A DNA stretch of 64,000 nt from positions 1,673,501 through 1,737,500 of the forward strand of contig NZ_CP013910.1 of assembly GCF_001507665.1 (NCBI RefSeq). Direction: 5' to 3'. Position 1 is the stretch's first letter, and every line of letters begins with the position of its first letter. The translations under genes were made by a program, and so were the position numbers. Source of the DNA: Deinococcus actinosclerus (GTDB lineage: Bacteria > Deinococcota > Deinococci > Deinococcales > Deinococcaceae). Shown here in pieces: positions 43,148 to 58,090 of this stretch. The notes under the pieces are model-generated. The model was not told where the DNA came from, ran no database searches, and saw nothing but the letters and a program-made list of their open reading frames with translations.

Positions 43148-43666
43148 ATGTCTGATCCCGTCTCCACTCCCATTCCCGCCGCGCGCCGCGGCCTGAGCGT
43201 GCCCGACCTGCTGGTCGCGCTGGGTGTCCTGATCGTCGGGGCCCTGCTCCTGATCGGCACGCTGAAGATTCCCTTCGGCATCAACGCGTACGTCGGCCCG
43301 CGCGTGTTTCCCATGATCGTGTCGGTCGGCACGCTGGCGCTGGGCGCGCTGCTGCTCGCCGCGACGCTGCGCGGCTACCGCGCCGAACCCGCCGCCGAGG
43401 AGGACAGCGACCCGGACGCCCAGCCGGATCTGCGCCAGCCCGGGATCATCCTGGGCGGCTTCCTGCTGGGCGCGCTAATCCTCACGCCGCTGGGCTTCGT
43501 GGTGGGCACAGCCGTCATGTACTTCAGCGTGGGCTTCGCGTTCGGTGAGCGCCGCGTGCCCCTGCTGGCGGGCGTCGCCCTGATCGTCGCGCTCGTCACG
43601 TACGTGGCGTTCACGCGCGGTCTGGGCCTGAGCCTCCCGGCGGGCATCCTGAAAGGGGTGCTGTGA
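43148..43666 (+). CDS. tctB: Tripartite tricarboxylate transporter, small membrane subunit
   Basis: 172 residues with four membrane helices (about 22-42, 58-78, 100-125 and 135-155), the size and layout of Tct[13 protein letters not shown] and the [12 protein letters not shown] helix are family-like. An acidic loop lies between helices 2 and 3. The stop overlaps the ATG of tctA (TGATG). Confidence 0.88.
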   Translation: MSDPVSTPIPAARRGLSVPDLLVALGVLIVGALLLIGTLKIPFGINAYVGPRVFPMIVSVGTLALGALLLAATLRGYRAEPAAEEDSDPDAQPDLRQPGIILGGFLLGALILTPLGFVVGTAVMYFSVGFAFGERRVPLLAGVALIVALVTYVAFTRGLGLSLPAGILKGVL

Positions 43667-45165
43667 TGGACGCCATTCAGTCCCTGTTCGCGGGCTTCGA
43701 AACCGCCCTGACCCCCCTGAACCTGCTGTGGGCCCTGGTGGGTGTGACGCTGGGCACCCTGGTCGGCGTGCTGCCCGGCATCGGCCCGGCCCTGACCGTG
43801 GCGCTGCTGCTGCCGGTCACGGCGAAACTCCCGCCCGTGAGTGCGTTCATCATGTTCGCCGGGATCTACTACGGCGGGATGTTCGGCGGCAGCACCACCA
43901 GCATCCTGCTGAACACCCCGGGCGAGTCGAGCAGCATCATCACCGCCCTGGAAGGCAACAAGATGGCCCGCCGGGGCCGCGCGGCCGCCGCCCTGGCGAC
44001 CGCCGCGATCGGATCGTTCGTGGCGGGCACCATCGGCACGGCACTGTTAACCATAGCCGCGCCAGCTATTGCGGACGTAGCAGTCAAAATTCCTGCCAGC
44101 GCCACCTTCTCCATCACTGTTCTCGCCTTCGTGCTGATCAGTGCGACATTCGGCTCGTCACCACTGAGAGGCCTAATCAGTCTCTTCATTGGTCTGGCAT
44201 TTGCCCTCATCGGCATCGACAGTCAGAGTGGTCAGGCCCGCTTCACGCTGGGATTCCCTGAGCTGTTGGACGGGATTGATTTCATTGTTCTGGTGATCGG
44301 CCTGTTTGCGGTGGGCGAGACCCTCTATGTGGCAAGCCGTCTGCGGAAAGACAAAGCCAGCGTGATCAAACTGGCCGGAAACGCCAACATGAACCGCGAG
44401 GACTGGCGGCGCTCGTGGAAACCATGGCTGCGCGGCACGGCGCTGGGCTTCCCGTTCGGCGCGATCCCGGCGGGCGGCGCGGAGATCCCCACCTTCCTGT
44501 CCTACACACTCGAGAAGAAACTCAGCAAGCACCCCGAGGAGTTCGGCAAGGGCGCCATCGAGGGCGTGGCCGGACCGGAAGCGGCGAACAACGCGTCCGC
44601 GGCGGGCGTGCTCGTGCCGCTGCTGACCCTGGGCCTGCCCACCAGCGCCACTGCCGCGATCCTGCTCGGCGCGTTCCAGCAGTACGGCATTCAGCCAGGG
44701 CCACTGCTCTTCGCCACGAATGGGGATCTGGTATGGGGTCTGATCGCCAGTCTGTTTATTGGCAACGTCATGCTGCTCGTGCTCAATCTGCCCTTAGCGC
44801 CTGTCTGGGCGAAGCTGCTGCTCGTGCCGCGCCCATTCCTGTACGCCGGGATTCTGGTGTTCAGCACGGTAGGGGTGTACTCACTGAACAACAGCGTGTT
44901 TGACCTGGTGCTGCTGGCCATCGTCGGGGTGATCGGGTTCCTGATGCGGCGGTTTGACTTCCCTATCACGCCAGCGATCATCGGGGCGATTCTGGGACCA
45001 GTCGCCGAGAAGCAGTTCAGAACTGCCGTGCAAAACAGCCAAGGGGATTTCGCCGTATTCTTCCAACAGCCCCTCTCGGCGTTCATCCTGCTGATCGTGC
45101 TGGCGGCGCTGGTGGTGCCGCAAGTCCTCAAGTACCGCGCGGCGCGGCAGGGTGCGACCGGCTGA
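43666..45165 (+). CDS. tctA: Tripartite tricarboxylate transporter, large membrane subunit
   Basis: About 499 residues, twelve or so helices. The TctA signature is [17 protein letters not shown] near residue 40, with the second repeat [19 protein letters not shown] and [22 protein letters not shown] 43666 is chosen over the GTG one codon earlier. The base composition is patchy: 44041-44380 and 44690-45120 are lower in GC (33 of 60 bases in 44041-44100; 33 of 60 in 45001-45060) than the parts around them (43 of 60 in 43921-43980). The protein is intact throughout. Confidence 0.95.
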   Translation: MDAIQSLFAGFETALTPLNLLWALVGVTLGTLVGVLPGIGPALTVALLLPVTAKLPPVSAFIMFAGIYYGGMFGGSTTSILLNTPGESSSIITALEGNKMARRGRAAAALATAAIGSFVAGTIGTALLTIAAPAIADVAVKIPASATFSITVLAFVLISATFGSSPLRGLISLFIGLAFALIGIDSQSGQARFTLGFPELLDGIDFIVLVIGLFAVGETLYVASRLRKDKASVIKLAGNANMNREDWRRSWKPWLRGTALGFPFGAIPAGGAEIPTFLSYTLEKKLSKHPEEFGKGAIEGVAGPEAANNASAAGVLVPLLTLGLPTSATAAILLGAFQQYGIQPGPLLFATNGDLVWGLIASLFIGNVMLLVLNLPLAPVWAKLLLVPRPFLYAGILVFSTVGVYSLNNSVFDLVLLAIVGVIGFLMRRFDFPITPAIIGAILGPVAEKQFRTAVQNSQGDFAVFFQQPLSAFILLIVLAALVVPQVLKYRAARQGATG

Positions 45166-45221
45166 GCGCACCGAACACCAGAGGAGGTCGGGCCATGACG
45201 CGCCCGGCCTCTTTCTTTTGC

Positions 45222-45407
45222 TCAGCGCACGCCGCCCTCCAGCAGCAGCCAGAGGTGCCGCAGCAATTCATCCACGTCGTGGAAGGTGCGGGTGTCCTGC
45301 GGGCGGCCCTGGGGTTCCAGGTGGATGGTCGGGCGGGCAGCCGGAGTAGCGGGGGCAGGCTGCTCGATGCGGACGATGTAAGCGGTGGGGGGCTGTGGGG
45401 GGGGCAC
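45222..45407 (-). CDS. Small hypothetical protein
   Basis: 61 residues, MPPPQPPTAYIVRIEQPAPA then HLEPQGRPQDTRTFHDVDEL and a short C-terminal helix LLRHLWLLLEGGVR. The amphipathic end and Pro-rich middle look like a real small protein and not a shadow frame. It lies opposite the space between tctA and the SARP-like gene. A GGAGACC sequence upstream of the ATG is a possible ribosome site. Confidence 0.45.
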   Translation of the reverse strand: MPPPQPPTAYIVRIEQPAPATPAARPTIHLEPQGRPQDTRTFHDVDELLRHLWLLLEGGVR

Positions 45408-45463
45408 GGGGTCTCCTTGCGGGGCAGTCTGGCGTGGGGGGTGTTGCGCGGGCGTTGCGCGCG

Positions 45464-45469
45464 TACACT
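45464..45469 (+). promoter_or_regulatory. -10 box for the SARP-like gene, near-leaderless
   Basis: TACACT, ten bases before the ATG at 45480. The start is chosen on this basis; an in-frame extension to 45195 has no such support and overlaps the small minus-strand gene. Confidence 0.45.
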
Positions 45470-45479
45470 GGGGGTACTC

Positions 45480-48200
45480 ATGAACACCGGGTCAGTGCTG
45501 ATCCTGCGGACGCTGGGCGTGCCCCGCGTGACCGGTCCGGCCGGGCTGCTGGACGTGACGGGCAAGAGTCTGGCGCTCCTCATGTTCCTGGCGCTGGAGG
45601 GCGAGACGCCGCGCGAGGTGCTCGCCGACCTGCTGTGGTCGGATCAGGGGGGCGACGCGGCGCGCCGGAACCTGCGGGTGCAGCTGCATCGCCTCCGGGG
45701 CTCGGGTCTGGCGGAGTGGCTGGAGGTGACGCCGGGGGCGGCGGCGCTGCGCGGCGAGGTTCAGGTGGATCTGCTCGCGCTGCGCGCGGCCCTGGCGGCG
45801 GGGGACGCGCCGGGCGCGGCGGCGCGGGTGGGGGGGCGGTTCCTGGATCACCTGAGCGTGCCGGGCGCGGCGGAGTTCGGGGCGTGGCAGGAGCGGGTGG
45901 CGGGGCAGGCGCTGGACGAGCAGCTGCGGGCGCTGGACGCGCTGGCGGCGCACGAGGCGGCGCGGGGGGCGTGGCCGGGCGTGCTGGCGGCGCACGCGCG
46001 GGCGCTGGGTCTGGAGCCGCTGCGCGAGCGGAGCGTGCGGGCGCAGATGGAGACGCTGGCGGCGCTGGGGCAGCGGGAGGAGGCGCTGGACGTCTACCGG
46101 GCGCTGTGCCGCCGCCTGCGCGAGGAGCTGGGCGCGCAGGCCCAGCCGCTGCCCGCCACGCGCCTGCTCGCCCAGGACATAGCCCAGGCGCCGGCACCAT
46201 CCGGGGGCGCGGCGCCGGCGGGACCGCTGGTGGGCCGCTCGGCGGAGGTCGCGGCGCTGCGCGCGGCGCGGACGATCCTGGTGCTGGGCGAGGCGGGCAT
46301 CGGGAAGTCGCGGCTGCTGCGCGGCGCGGCGGGGGACGCGCTGGTGCTGCGCGGCGCGCCGGAACTCACGCCGCTGCCGTTCGGGGCGCTGCTGGACGCC
46401 CTGCGGGCGCAGCCGTCGCTGGCGTGGTGCCCGGAGCCGCTGCGCCCGGCGCTCGTGGCGACGCTGGGGGCGCCGGGCGGGGCGGGCCTGCCGGACCGGG
46501 GGGCGACGCTGGACGTGCTGGCCCAGGCGCTGCTGGCCCTGGCGGGGGGCCGCCCCGTGATCGCCGAGGACCTGCACTGGCTGGACGCCGGGTCGCTGGA
46601 GGCGGCGTTCCTGGCGCTGCACCGGGGCGCGCGGCACCTGTGGCTCTCGGCCCGCCCGGAGGACCTGGCGGGCCGGGCGGACGTGCTGGAGGTGCTGGCG
46701 CGGGTGAATCCGCCGCATCTGACCCTCCCGGAACTGCCGCTGGAGGGGGTGGTGGAGCTGATCACGCGGCTGGCGGGCCGCGAGGCGCCGCTGTTCAGCG
46801 CGCGGCTGTTCGAGGCGACGGCCGGGCACCCACTGTTCCTGATGGAGACCCTGCGCGACCTGCGCGAGCGCGGCGTGCTCTCCGAGCGGGGGGGCCGGTG
46901 GCACACGCCGTTCGATGCGTTCACGGTGGATTACGCCGAGGTGCCGGTGCCGCCGTCGGTGACGCAGGCGATCCGGGGCCGCGTGGAGCGGCTGGGCCGC
47001 GTGACGCGGCAGCTCCTCCAGGCGGGGGCGCTGTGGGGCGAGGCGTTCCCGCCCGCGCTGGTGGCGGGGTGCGTGGGCGTGCCGGTCGGGGATGCGCTGG
47101 ACGAGTTGGAGAGGGCGCAGGAGGCGCGGCTGGTCACCCCGGACGGGGCAGGGTTCCGCTTCGGGCATGACCTGCACCGCCGGGCGCTGCTGGACGGCCT
47201 GAGCGGCGCGCGCCGGGCGCACCTGCACGCGGGACTGGCGGCGCTGGCCCCGGCCGGGACCCCGGCGGGGACGGTCGCGCGGCACTTCGAGCTGGGTGGG
47301 GAGCCGAATCGGGCGTGGCCGCTGTGGGTGCAGGCGGCGCGGGAGGCCGAGGGCCTGTTCGCGCACGCGGACGCCTTCGCGCTGTACGGGCGGGCGCTGG
47401 CGTGCGGCGCGCCGCCGCGCGAGGCGTTCGCGGTGCGGGTGGCCCGCAGTGAACTGTGCCGTCACCTGGACGACGAACCGGGCCGCGAGGCGGAACTGGC
47501 CGCGCTGGCGCAGCTCGCGGCCGGGCTGGACGACGCGGGGTGCTGGGCGGACCTCGCCGCGCGCCGCGCGAAGTGGCACACGGAACGGGACGAGTACGCC
47601 CTGGCGGTCGCGGAGGTGCGGGCGGCCCTGGCGGGTTTCGGTGGGGCGCTGGATGGGAACACCCGCTCGGCGCTGCTGCTGGAGGGCGGCGCGGCCCTGG
47701 CCTGCCTGGAGGACTGGCCCGCGTCGGCCGGTCTGCTGCAGGAGGCCCTGGCGCTGACGCGGGAGCGGTTGCCGGTGCGGGCGTCGAACGTCCTGTACTG
47801 GCTGGGGTACGGCGCGTACCGGACCGGTGAGTTCGCGGAGGCCGAGCGGGCCTACCGCCAGTCGGTGGAGGTCCTGCCGCCCGGCACCCTGTCGCGCGGG
47901 CGGGTGCTGAGCCTGTGGAAGGTGGGGGCGTGCCTGCGCCGCCTGGGTCAGCTCTGCGAGGCCGCACAGGCGCTGCGCGAGGCGGACGACAGTGCCCGCA
48001 CCCTGAACGCGGGCTCTGTCCGGGGGCTGATCGTGGCCGAGCAGGCGGCACTGGCCTTCACGCAGGGAGAATGGGAGGTCGCTTCGGCGCTGGCGGCTGA
48101 GGCGCAGACCCTCCTGACCCCGGGGGGCGAGGAGGGCTGGGACGTCCTCAATCCGCTGCTGGCCGCGCTGGCCACCGGGCCGGTCACCGCGACGCACTGA
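45480..48200 (+). CDS. SARP-like transcriptional activator with AAA and TPR domains
   Basis: 906 residues. The N-terminal winged-helix part (GKSLALLMFLALEGETPRE, RNLRVQLHRLR) and a BTAD-type TPR domain (about 100-230) are followed by an AAA/NB-ARC-like ATPase with Walker A (VLGEAGIGKSRLL, about residue 265) and Walker B (PVIAEDLHWLDAGS). The last 350 residues are TPR-like repeats. This is the build of large SARP/MalT-like activators that bind an effector and ATP before activating transcription. Target and ligand are unknown; tctCBA just upstream is one possibility. Confidence 0.82.
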   Translation: MNTGSVLILRTLGVPRVTGPAGLLDVTGKSLALLMFLALEGETPREVLADLLWSDQGGDAARRNLRVQLHRLRGSGLAEWLEVTPGAAALRGEVQVDLLALRAALAAGDAPGAAARVGGRFLDHLSVPGAAEFGAWQERVAGQALDEQLRALDALAAHEAARGAWPGVLAAHARALGLEPLRERSVRAQMETLAALGQREEALDVYRALCRRLREELGAQAQPLPATRLLAQDIAQAPAPSGGAAPAGPLVGRSAEVAALRAARTILVLGEAGIGKSRLLRGAAGDALVLRGAPELTPLPFGALLDALRAQPSLAWCPEPLRPALVATLGAPGGAGLPDRGATLDVLAQALLALAGGRPVIAEDLHWLDAGSLEAAFLALHRGARHLWLSARPEDLAGRADVLEVLARVNPPHLTLPELPLEGVVELITRLAGREAPLFSARLFEATAGHPLFLMETLRDLRERGVLSERGGRWHTPFDAFTVDYAEVPVPPSVTQAIRGRVERLGRVTRQLLQAGALWGEAFPPALVAGCVGVPVGDALDELERAQEARLVTPDGAGFRFGHDLHRRALLDGLSGARRAHLHAGLAALAPAGTPAGTVARHFELGGEPNRAWPLWVQAAREAEGLFAHADAFALYGRALACGAPPREAFAVRVARSELCRHLDDEPGREAELAALAQLAAGLDDAGCWADLAARRAKWHTERDEYALAVAEVRAALAGFGGALDGNTRSALLLEGGAALACLEDWPASAGLLQEALALTRERLPVRASNVLYWLGYGAYRTGEFAEAERAYRQSVEVLPPGTLSRGRVLSLWKVGACLRRLGQLCEAAQALREADDSARTLNAGSVRGLIVAEQAALAFTQGEWEVASALAAEAQTLLTPGGEEGWDVLNPLLAALATGPVTATH

Positions 48201-48255
48201 ACAGGCAGAGGCCGCCGCCGGGACAGTCCCGTGCGGCGGCCTCCGTTCCGGCCGG

Positions 48256-48558
48256 TCAGGCGACGTCGATCTCTTCGAGCACCGTCACTTCCGGGGCGCT
48301 GGCGAACCACTCGCCGGCCTTGGCGCGGTACGCCTGGTAGTGTTCGCTGTCGCGGTGGGCCTGGGTGGCCTCGCGGTCGCGGTAGCGTTCCTGCACGTGG
48401 AAGCGCACCGTGCCGTCCTTCTCCTCGCGCAGCAGGTCGTAGCGGAGGTTGCCTTCCTCCTGACGGCTGGCCCGGACCATGTTCAGCATCTCGGCCTGCA
48501 CGTCGTTCACGTGTTCGGGTTTCGGGGTGATGATGGCGTGGACGGCGATGACGCTCAT
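48256..48558 (-). CDS. Antibiotic biosynthesis monooxygenase (ABM)-fold protein
   Basis: 100 residues. The ABM ferredoxin-like fold shows in AVHAIITPKPEHVNDVQAEM at the start, EEGNLRYDLLREEKDG and FHVQERYRDREATQAHRDS, the usual core of YgiN/putative quinol monooxygenases. Members act as cofactor-free oxygenases or aldehyde/quinone detoxifiers. It overlaps the DJ-1 gene (ATGA), which suggests a shared detoxification role. Confidence 0.85.
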   Translation of the reverse strand: MSVIAVHAIITPKPEHVNDVQAEMLNMVRASRQEEGNLRYDLLREEKDGTVRFHVQERYRDREATQAHRDSEHYQAYRAKAGEWFASAPEVTVLEEIDVA

Positions 48559-49325
48559 GCGTTCACCGCGTCGCCCTTCAGCGCGCCGAGCAGGGCGGTG
48601 ACGAATTCCTCGTCGCTCATGGGGTTCTGCCCGGTGATGAGTTCACGGTCACGCACGACGTGGCTCTGGTACTTGCCGCCGTTCTGCACGTCCATGCCGG
48701 CGGCGCGCAGGGCGTCGGCGGGGTAGTACTGCATGGGGGCCTCGAAGGTCTTCTCGGCGTCCTGTTCCTCGGGGGTGCTGAACACGGTGGCCTTGTAGCC
48801 GTCGTAGATGAAGCCCTGCGCGGCGGGCGTCTCGCCGTGCCGGAGGGCTGTCTGGTAGGCGGCGGCGTCCTGCTGCGCGGCGAGCAGCGCGACGGGTGCG
48901 TGGCAGATGAGCGCGGTGGGCTGGCCCTTCTCGTGGAAGTGGCGCAGCACCCTGCCCAGGTCGGCGTCGCGCATGAGTTCGATCATGGGGGCGTGCCCGC
49001 CGGGCAGGAACACCGCGTCGAACTGGTCGAGGTTCGCGGCGGCGTCGCTCAGCTTGTGGATGGGACCGCTGAGGGTCTGCTCGACGAAGGCCTTGATCTG
49101 CGCGTGCTCGGCCTCGTCCTTGAAGAAGTCCTTGGTGTCGCTGCCGTGGTCCATGGGGGGACGGTTCCCCTTGGGCGTGGCGATGGTCAGCGCGTAGCCC
49201 TCCTGGGTCAGGCGGTGGGCGGGCACGCCGAATTCGTTGAGGTAGAAGCCGGTGGCGTGCGTCTGGCCGCCTTTCAGGGGGAGCTGGTCTTCGCTGGACA
49301 TCACGACGAGGATGTTCTTGGTCAT
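48555..49325 (-). CDS. DJ-1/PfpI family protein, Hsp31-like
   Basis: 256 residues from ATG 49325. The fold is that of the class I glutamine amidotransferase/DJ-1 superfamily: FDAVFLPGGHAPMIEL (with a Glu close to it), and the nucleophile elbow ALICHAPVALL, with Cys at the expected position. The length and inserted helices match Hsp31/glyoxalase III-like members, which degrade methylglyoxal or act as chaperones. The substrate here is not proven. Paired with the ABM-fold gene. Confidence 0.85.
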   Translation of the reverse strand: MTKNILVVMSSEDQLPLKGGQTHATGFYLNEFGVPAHRLTQEGYALTIATPKGNRPPMDHGSDTKDFFKDEAEHAQIKAFVEQTLSGPIHKLSDAAANLDQFDAVFLPGGHAPMIELMRDADLGRVLRHFHEKGQPTALICHAPVALLAAQQDAAAYQTALRHGETPAAQGFIYDGYKATVFSTPEEQDAEKTFEAPMQYYPADALRAAGMDVQNGGKYQSHVVRDRELITGQNPMSDEEFVTALLGALKGDAVNA

Positions 49326-49489
49326 GGGCGACACCTTAAGCGCCGCCGCCGGGCTGGACTGTCGAACCCCTTACTTTGCTTTTCAAAGCATTCAGGTTGG
49401 GTAAAGAGGTTGGGCGGCGCTCCCCTGTCCAAGCACGTCCCATCGGGCGGTGCAGGCGGCGCGCTATCCTCTGCACAACCGCGCCTGCC

Positions 49490-49590
49490 GGGCGTGGTCA
49501 TCCAGAACCGCCGGAGGGAATTTTCTGCCCTGTGATGGCGTGGCAACCGGCCCTCATTGCGGCACTCGGTGCTTTCAGAGAAGACCCGCG
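49490..49590 (+). promoter_or_regulatory. SAM-I (S-box) riboswitch upstream of metH
   Basis: Conserved S-box blocks appear in the right order: GGAGGGA (49513-49519), TGCCCTGTGATGGC (49526-49539), GGCAACC (49542-49548) and CGGTGC (49567-49572). The closing stem can form from GTGGTC near 49495 and GACC near 49583. SAM binding to such RNAs normally favours a terminator, and a terminator hairpin follows at 49665-49680. A TATCCT box at 49465-49470 would start the RNA just before it. Confidence 0.75.
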
Positions 49591-49664
49591 TGGGTGCGCC
49601 GACGATGGCGCGAGCGGGGACGATGGCCCAGAAGCGGCGCAGCAATCGCGCAAGGACTTTCGAG

Positions 49665-49685
49665 GCCGCCCAGGGGCGGCTTTCT
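49665..49685 (+). terminator. Riboswitch expression-platform terminator before metH
   Basis: GCCGCC, CAGG, GGCGGC (49665-49680) followed by TTTCT, 19 bases before the metH ATG. Its place in the leader means it must be bypassed for expression, as expected for SAM control. Confidence 0.65.
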
Positions 49686-49703
49686 GCTGTACAGGGGTAG
49701 ACC

Positions 49704-53467
<3,764 letters not shown>

Positions 53468-53471
<4 letters not shown>

Positions 53472-54208
53472 CCCGCGTCTCCGTCGAGCTGGTGCCCCGG
53501 TCCCGTTCCGGCCTGCGCGCGGAGATCGCGGAAGTCGCGGGCGCGCTGAGCGGTGTGGATACCGTGAACGTGCCGGACCTGACGCGGTACTCGCTGCGCT
53601 CCTGGGTGGGATGTGGGTTTGCCCGGCCGGGCTTCGCGGCGATTCCGCACCTGCGCGCCGTGGATTTCAACCCGCGTGAGCCGCTGCCGTTCCTGCCGCT
53701 GCTGGAGGAGCACGGCCTCCGTGAGGTGCTCGTCGTGACCGGGGACGCGCCGATCGACATGAGCGCGAAGGTGTACGACCAGGACGCCGTGGACCTGATC
53801 CGCCGCCTGAACCGCGACGCGCCGCACCTGCGCGTATATGCCGGGCTGGACCCGTACCGGCAGTCGTTCGTCCGCGAACGCGACTACCTGGAGCGCAAGC
53901 TGGACGCGGGCGCAAGCGGGTTCTTCACGCAGCCGTTCTTCGACCGGCGCCTGCTGGACACCTGGGCCGACCTCCTGCCGGACGGCACGGACGTGTGGTG
54001 GGGCGCGACGAGCATCCTCACGGAGGCCAGCTTCAACTACTGGCGCGCCCGGAACCACGCGGTGTTCCCCCGTACGTTCACGCCCACCCTGGACTGCAAC
54101 CGCGCGTTCGCCCGTGACCTCCTGACCTTCGCCCGCGAACGGGAGCAGCACGCGTACTTCATGCCGGTGAAGGTGAACGTGCTGGAGTACCTGGGCGGCA
54201 TTCTCTGA
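53468..54208 (+). CDS. metF: Methylenetetrahydrofolate reductase-like protein
   Basis: 246 residues, shorter than E. coli MetF (296). It has the TIM-barrel core of the family: [26 protein letters not shown] (the GD that binds FAD/folate), [10 protein letters not shown] and [11 protein letters not shown] (the Q in the FxTQ motif). Start overlaps the metH stop by ATGA. It makes methyl-THF for MetH in the methionine cycle. The short N-terminus is a point to check but the key segments are present. Confidence 0.85.
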
Positions 54209-54449
54209 GCGAGTGAGCTATGAGCTCTGGCTGTGCGCAACCAATGACCACCCCAGACTTCCGCTGAAGCAAAGAGTCGATCAGCTGAGCGAAGCGTCCC
54301 ACCGCCCACCTGACCGCCGACTGCCACCGGCCGTCGTGCGCGCAGCGCGCGGGCCTTGCGGGGGGCGGCAGGATGGCGTCGAGGCCGGACCCGTCACCGC
54401 CCGACACAAACACGCCGCGCAAGTCGAAACTCTTGCCCAGTGCAACGCT

Positions 54450-54506
54450 GCTCCCCCTGCCCCCCTGGGGGACTCGTATGAGCCGCTTGCGGAGGGGGCT
54501 GGGGGG
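54450..54506. repeat. C/G-rich inverted repeat
   Basis: CTCCCCCTGCCCCCC at about 54451-54465 is partly complementary to GGAGGGGGCTGGGGGG at 54491-54506. The centre is CTGGGGGACTCGTATGAG-like. Elements of this kind are common between genes in GC-rich genomes. Confidence 0.4.
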
Positions 54507-54526
54507 TGGGGCGACAAACGAAATGA

Positions 54527-54550
54527 GCCTCCCAGGAAATCCTGAGAGGC
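54527..54550 (-). terminator. Terminator of the DUF4139-like gene
   Basis: GCCTC/GAGGC and CAGG/CCTG form two stacked stems with a small bulge; on the minus strand a T-rich stretch (CATTTCGTTTG) follows. Confidence 0.6.
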
Positions 54551-54568
54551 CCACATCCGGCTGAAGCT

Positions 54569-55858
54569 TCAGCTGTTGTCGATCACGACCGTGAAGCTCT
54601 TGCTGACCTTGCCCTTGGCGGGCACGTCGACTTTCAGGTTCGCGGCGCCCTGGTTTTTGACGGGGGCCATGGTGTCAATGATGATGACGCGGCCGCCGAT
54701 GCGTTCGGTGATCTCGGCGCGGATGGCGCGGTCCTTGCTGCTTTCGAAGGCGTAGGTGACCTTGTAGGTGGTCTTGGTGACGTTGCCCTGGGCGTTTTTG
54801 GTCTGGGCGGTCTGCTGGACGGTGCGGGTGTAGTTCAGGTCGGGGTCTTCGCCCAGGTTGAAGTCGACGGTGCCGCCCTGGCGGGTGTCGGGGATGCTGG
54901 TCTGGCCGACGATGCGGCCGTCCTCGCGGACAGTGATGGGGCCGGCGGGGAGGCGCTGGTCGGCTGTCAGGCGGTAGGAGCGGTTGAGGTTGCCGTCGCG
55001 GGTGCCGGTGTCGAAGTAGGTCTGGAGGCCGGCGTAGCGCTCGAAGGTGCTGAGTTTGGGGGTGATGAAGGGGAGGGTGGTGACACTGTTGGCGGGAAGC
55101 TGGAAGGGGGTGGTGAGGGCGTAGCGGTAGAGGCCGCGCAGTTCGCCCTGGCTTTCGATCTTGGGTGCGGGGGCGGCGGTGGGCATGGCGACGTCCATGG
55201 CGGCGCCGCGCATCATGTAGGCGGCCTCCTGCTGGTTCTGGATGGTGACGTCCCCGGCGTAGAGTTCGGTGTTCTGGACGTCGTAGGCCTGTTCGGTGGT
55301 GTTGCGGATGTCGGCCAGGGCGCTCAGCTGCGCGCCGCCGCTGCTGGCCTTGAGGGTGTAGCGGGGCGTCCAGGTGACGGCGCGGGTGAGGTAGCTCAGG
55401 GTGCCCTTGCCGGGCTGCGCGAGGGTGTAGGTGACGCTCTGGGTGGGGGCCTGTGGGTTGGCGGGGGGCGCAGCGTCGAACTGGAGGTCTTCGTAGCGGG
55501 CGGTGAAGTACCGGCCCTGGGCGTCCTTGACGAGCAGGTCGCGGGCGCGGATCAGGGTGACGGGTTCGGTCTTGCCGTCGCGGCGCAGGTAGACGGTCTG
55601 GCCTTCGAGGCTGCTGAGCCAGTTCGCTTCCTGTTTCTGGATGGCCTGCGTGAAGCTCAGGCCTTCGAGGTCGAGGCTGCCGGACAGGATGTTCTGCCAG
55701 GTGTCGAGGGGCAGGTTCAGGCGGAGGGTGGTCGTGTCGGCGGTGACGGGTTCACGGACCTCACTGAAGCTGGGGTAAATGCGCAAGTCGGCGGCGCTGG
55801 CGGTTCCGAGGGCGAGGGCGGCGGCGGTCGCGAGGGCGACTGACAGGCTGTTTTTCAT
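54569..55858 (-). CDS. Exported protein, DUF4139-like
   Basis: 429 residues with a signal peptide (MKNSLSVALATAAALALGTASA). The mature part is beta-rich and has the layout of the DUF4139 family: a domain around VTYTLAQPGKGTLSYLTRAV, WTPRYTLKAS, and a C-terminal VTYAFESSKDRAIRAEITER segment. A Met/Ala-rich stretch (residues about 215-235) links the halves. The function of the family is not established. It is a single gene with a terminator, likely in the periplasm. Confidence 0.75.
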   Translation of the reverse strand: MKNSLSVALATAAALALGTASAADLRIYPSFSEVREPVTADTTTLRLNLPLDTWQNILSGSLDLEGLSFTQAIQKQEANWLSSLEGQTVYLRRDGKTEPVTLIRARDLLVKDAQGRYFTARYEDLQFDAAPPANPQAPTQSVTYTLAQPGKGTLSYLTRAVTWTPRYTLKASSGGAQLSALADIRNTTEQAYDVQNTELYAGDVTIQNQQEAAYMMRGAAMDVAMPTAAPAPKIESQGELRGLYRYALTTPFQLPANSVTTLPFITPKLSTFERYAGLQTYFDTGTRDGNLNRSYRLTADQRLPAGPITVREDGRIVGQTSIPDTRQGGTVDFNLGEDPDLNYTRTVQQTAQTKNAQGNVTKTTYKVTYAFESSKDRAIRAEITERIGGRVIIIDTMAPVKNQGAANLKVDVPAKGKVSKSFTVVIDNS

Positions 55859-55923
55859 GTCTGGATGGTGACCCGCCGCTCAATATGAGATGTGAGAGCG
55901 TGCGTCAGGAACGGGACAGAAAA

Positions 55924-55950
55924 CCCGCCGCCCCGGGGTGGGACGGCGGG
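55924..55950 (-). terminator. Terminator of the opp operon
   Basis: CCCGCCG ... CGGCGGG with inner CCC/GGG, followed on the minus strand by TTTTCTGT. It is 23 bases after the stop of the last gene. Confidence 0.75.
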
Positions 55951-55972
55951 CTGTTCGTGCAGACCGGACGGC

Positions 55973-58031
<2,059 letters not shown>

Positions 58032-58090
58032 TGTTCCTCCGTTATTAACACGTTGGCAATCATACTACGTGGTCTAGGCGATTCGGCGTG

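Larger units (their letters stand above)
54209..54568. other. Gene-free stretch between metF and the DUF4139-like gene
   Basis: 360 bases with no convincing gene. It contains a C/G-rich inverted repeat (54450-54506) and the terminator of the minus-strand gene (54527-54550). The first 200 bases look like degraded sequence with mixed composition. Confidence 0.6.

Noticed and set aside
45195..45479. N-terminal extension of the SARP-like protein to 45195
   Set aside because: Low-complexity residues, no ribosome site, overlaps a likely small gene; a -10 box supports the ATG at 45480.
45492..48197. 900-codon minus-strand frame opposite the SARP-like gene
   Set aside because: Gln/Arg/Pro-rich shadow with no motif, while the plus strand has complete winged-helix, ATPase and TPR motifs.
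49490..49590. Cobalamin riboswitch before metH
   Set aside because: No B12-box; the blocks present match the SAM-I type.
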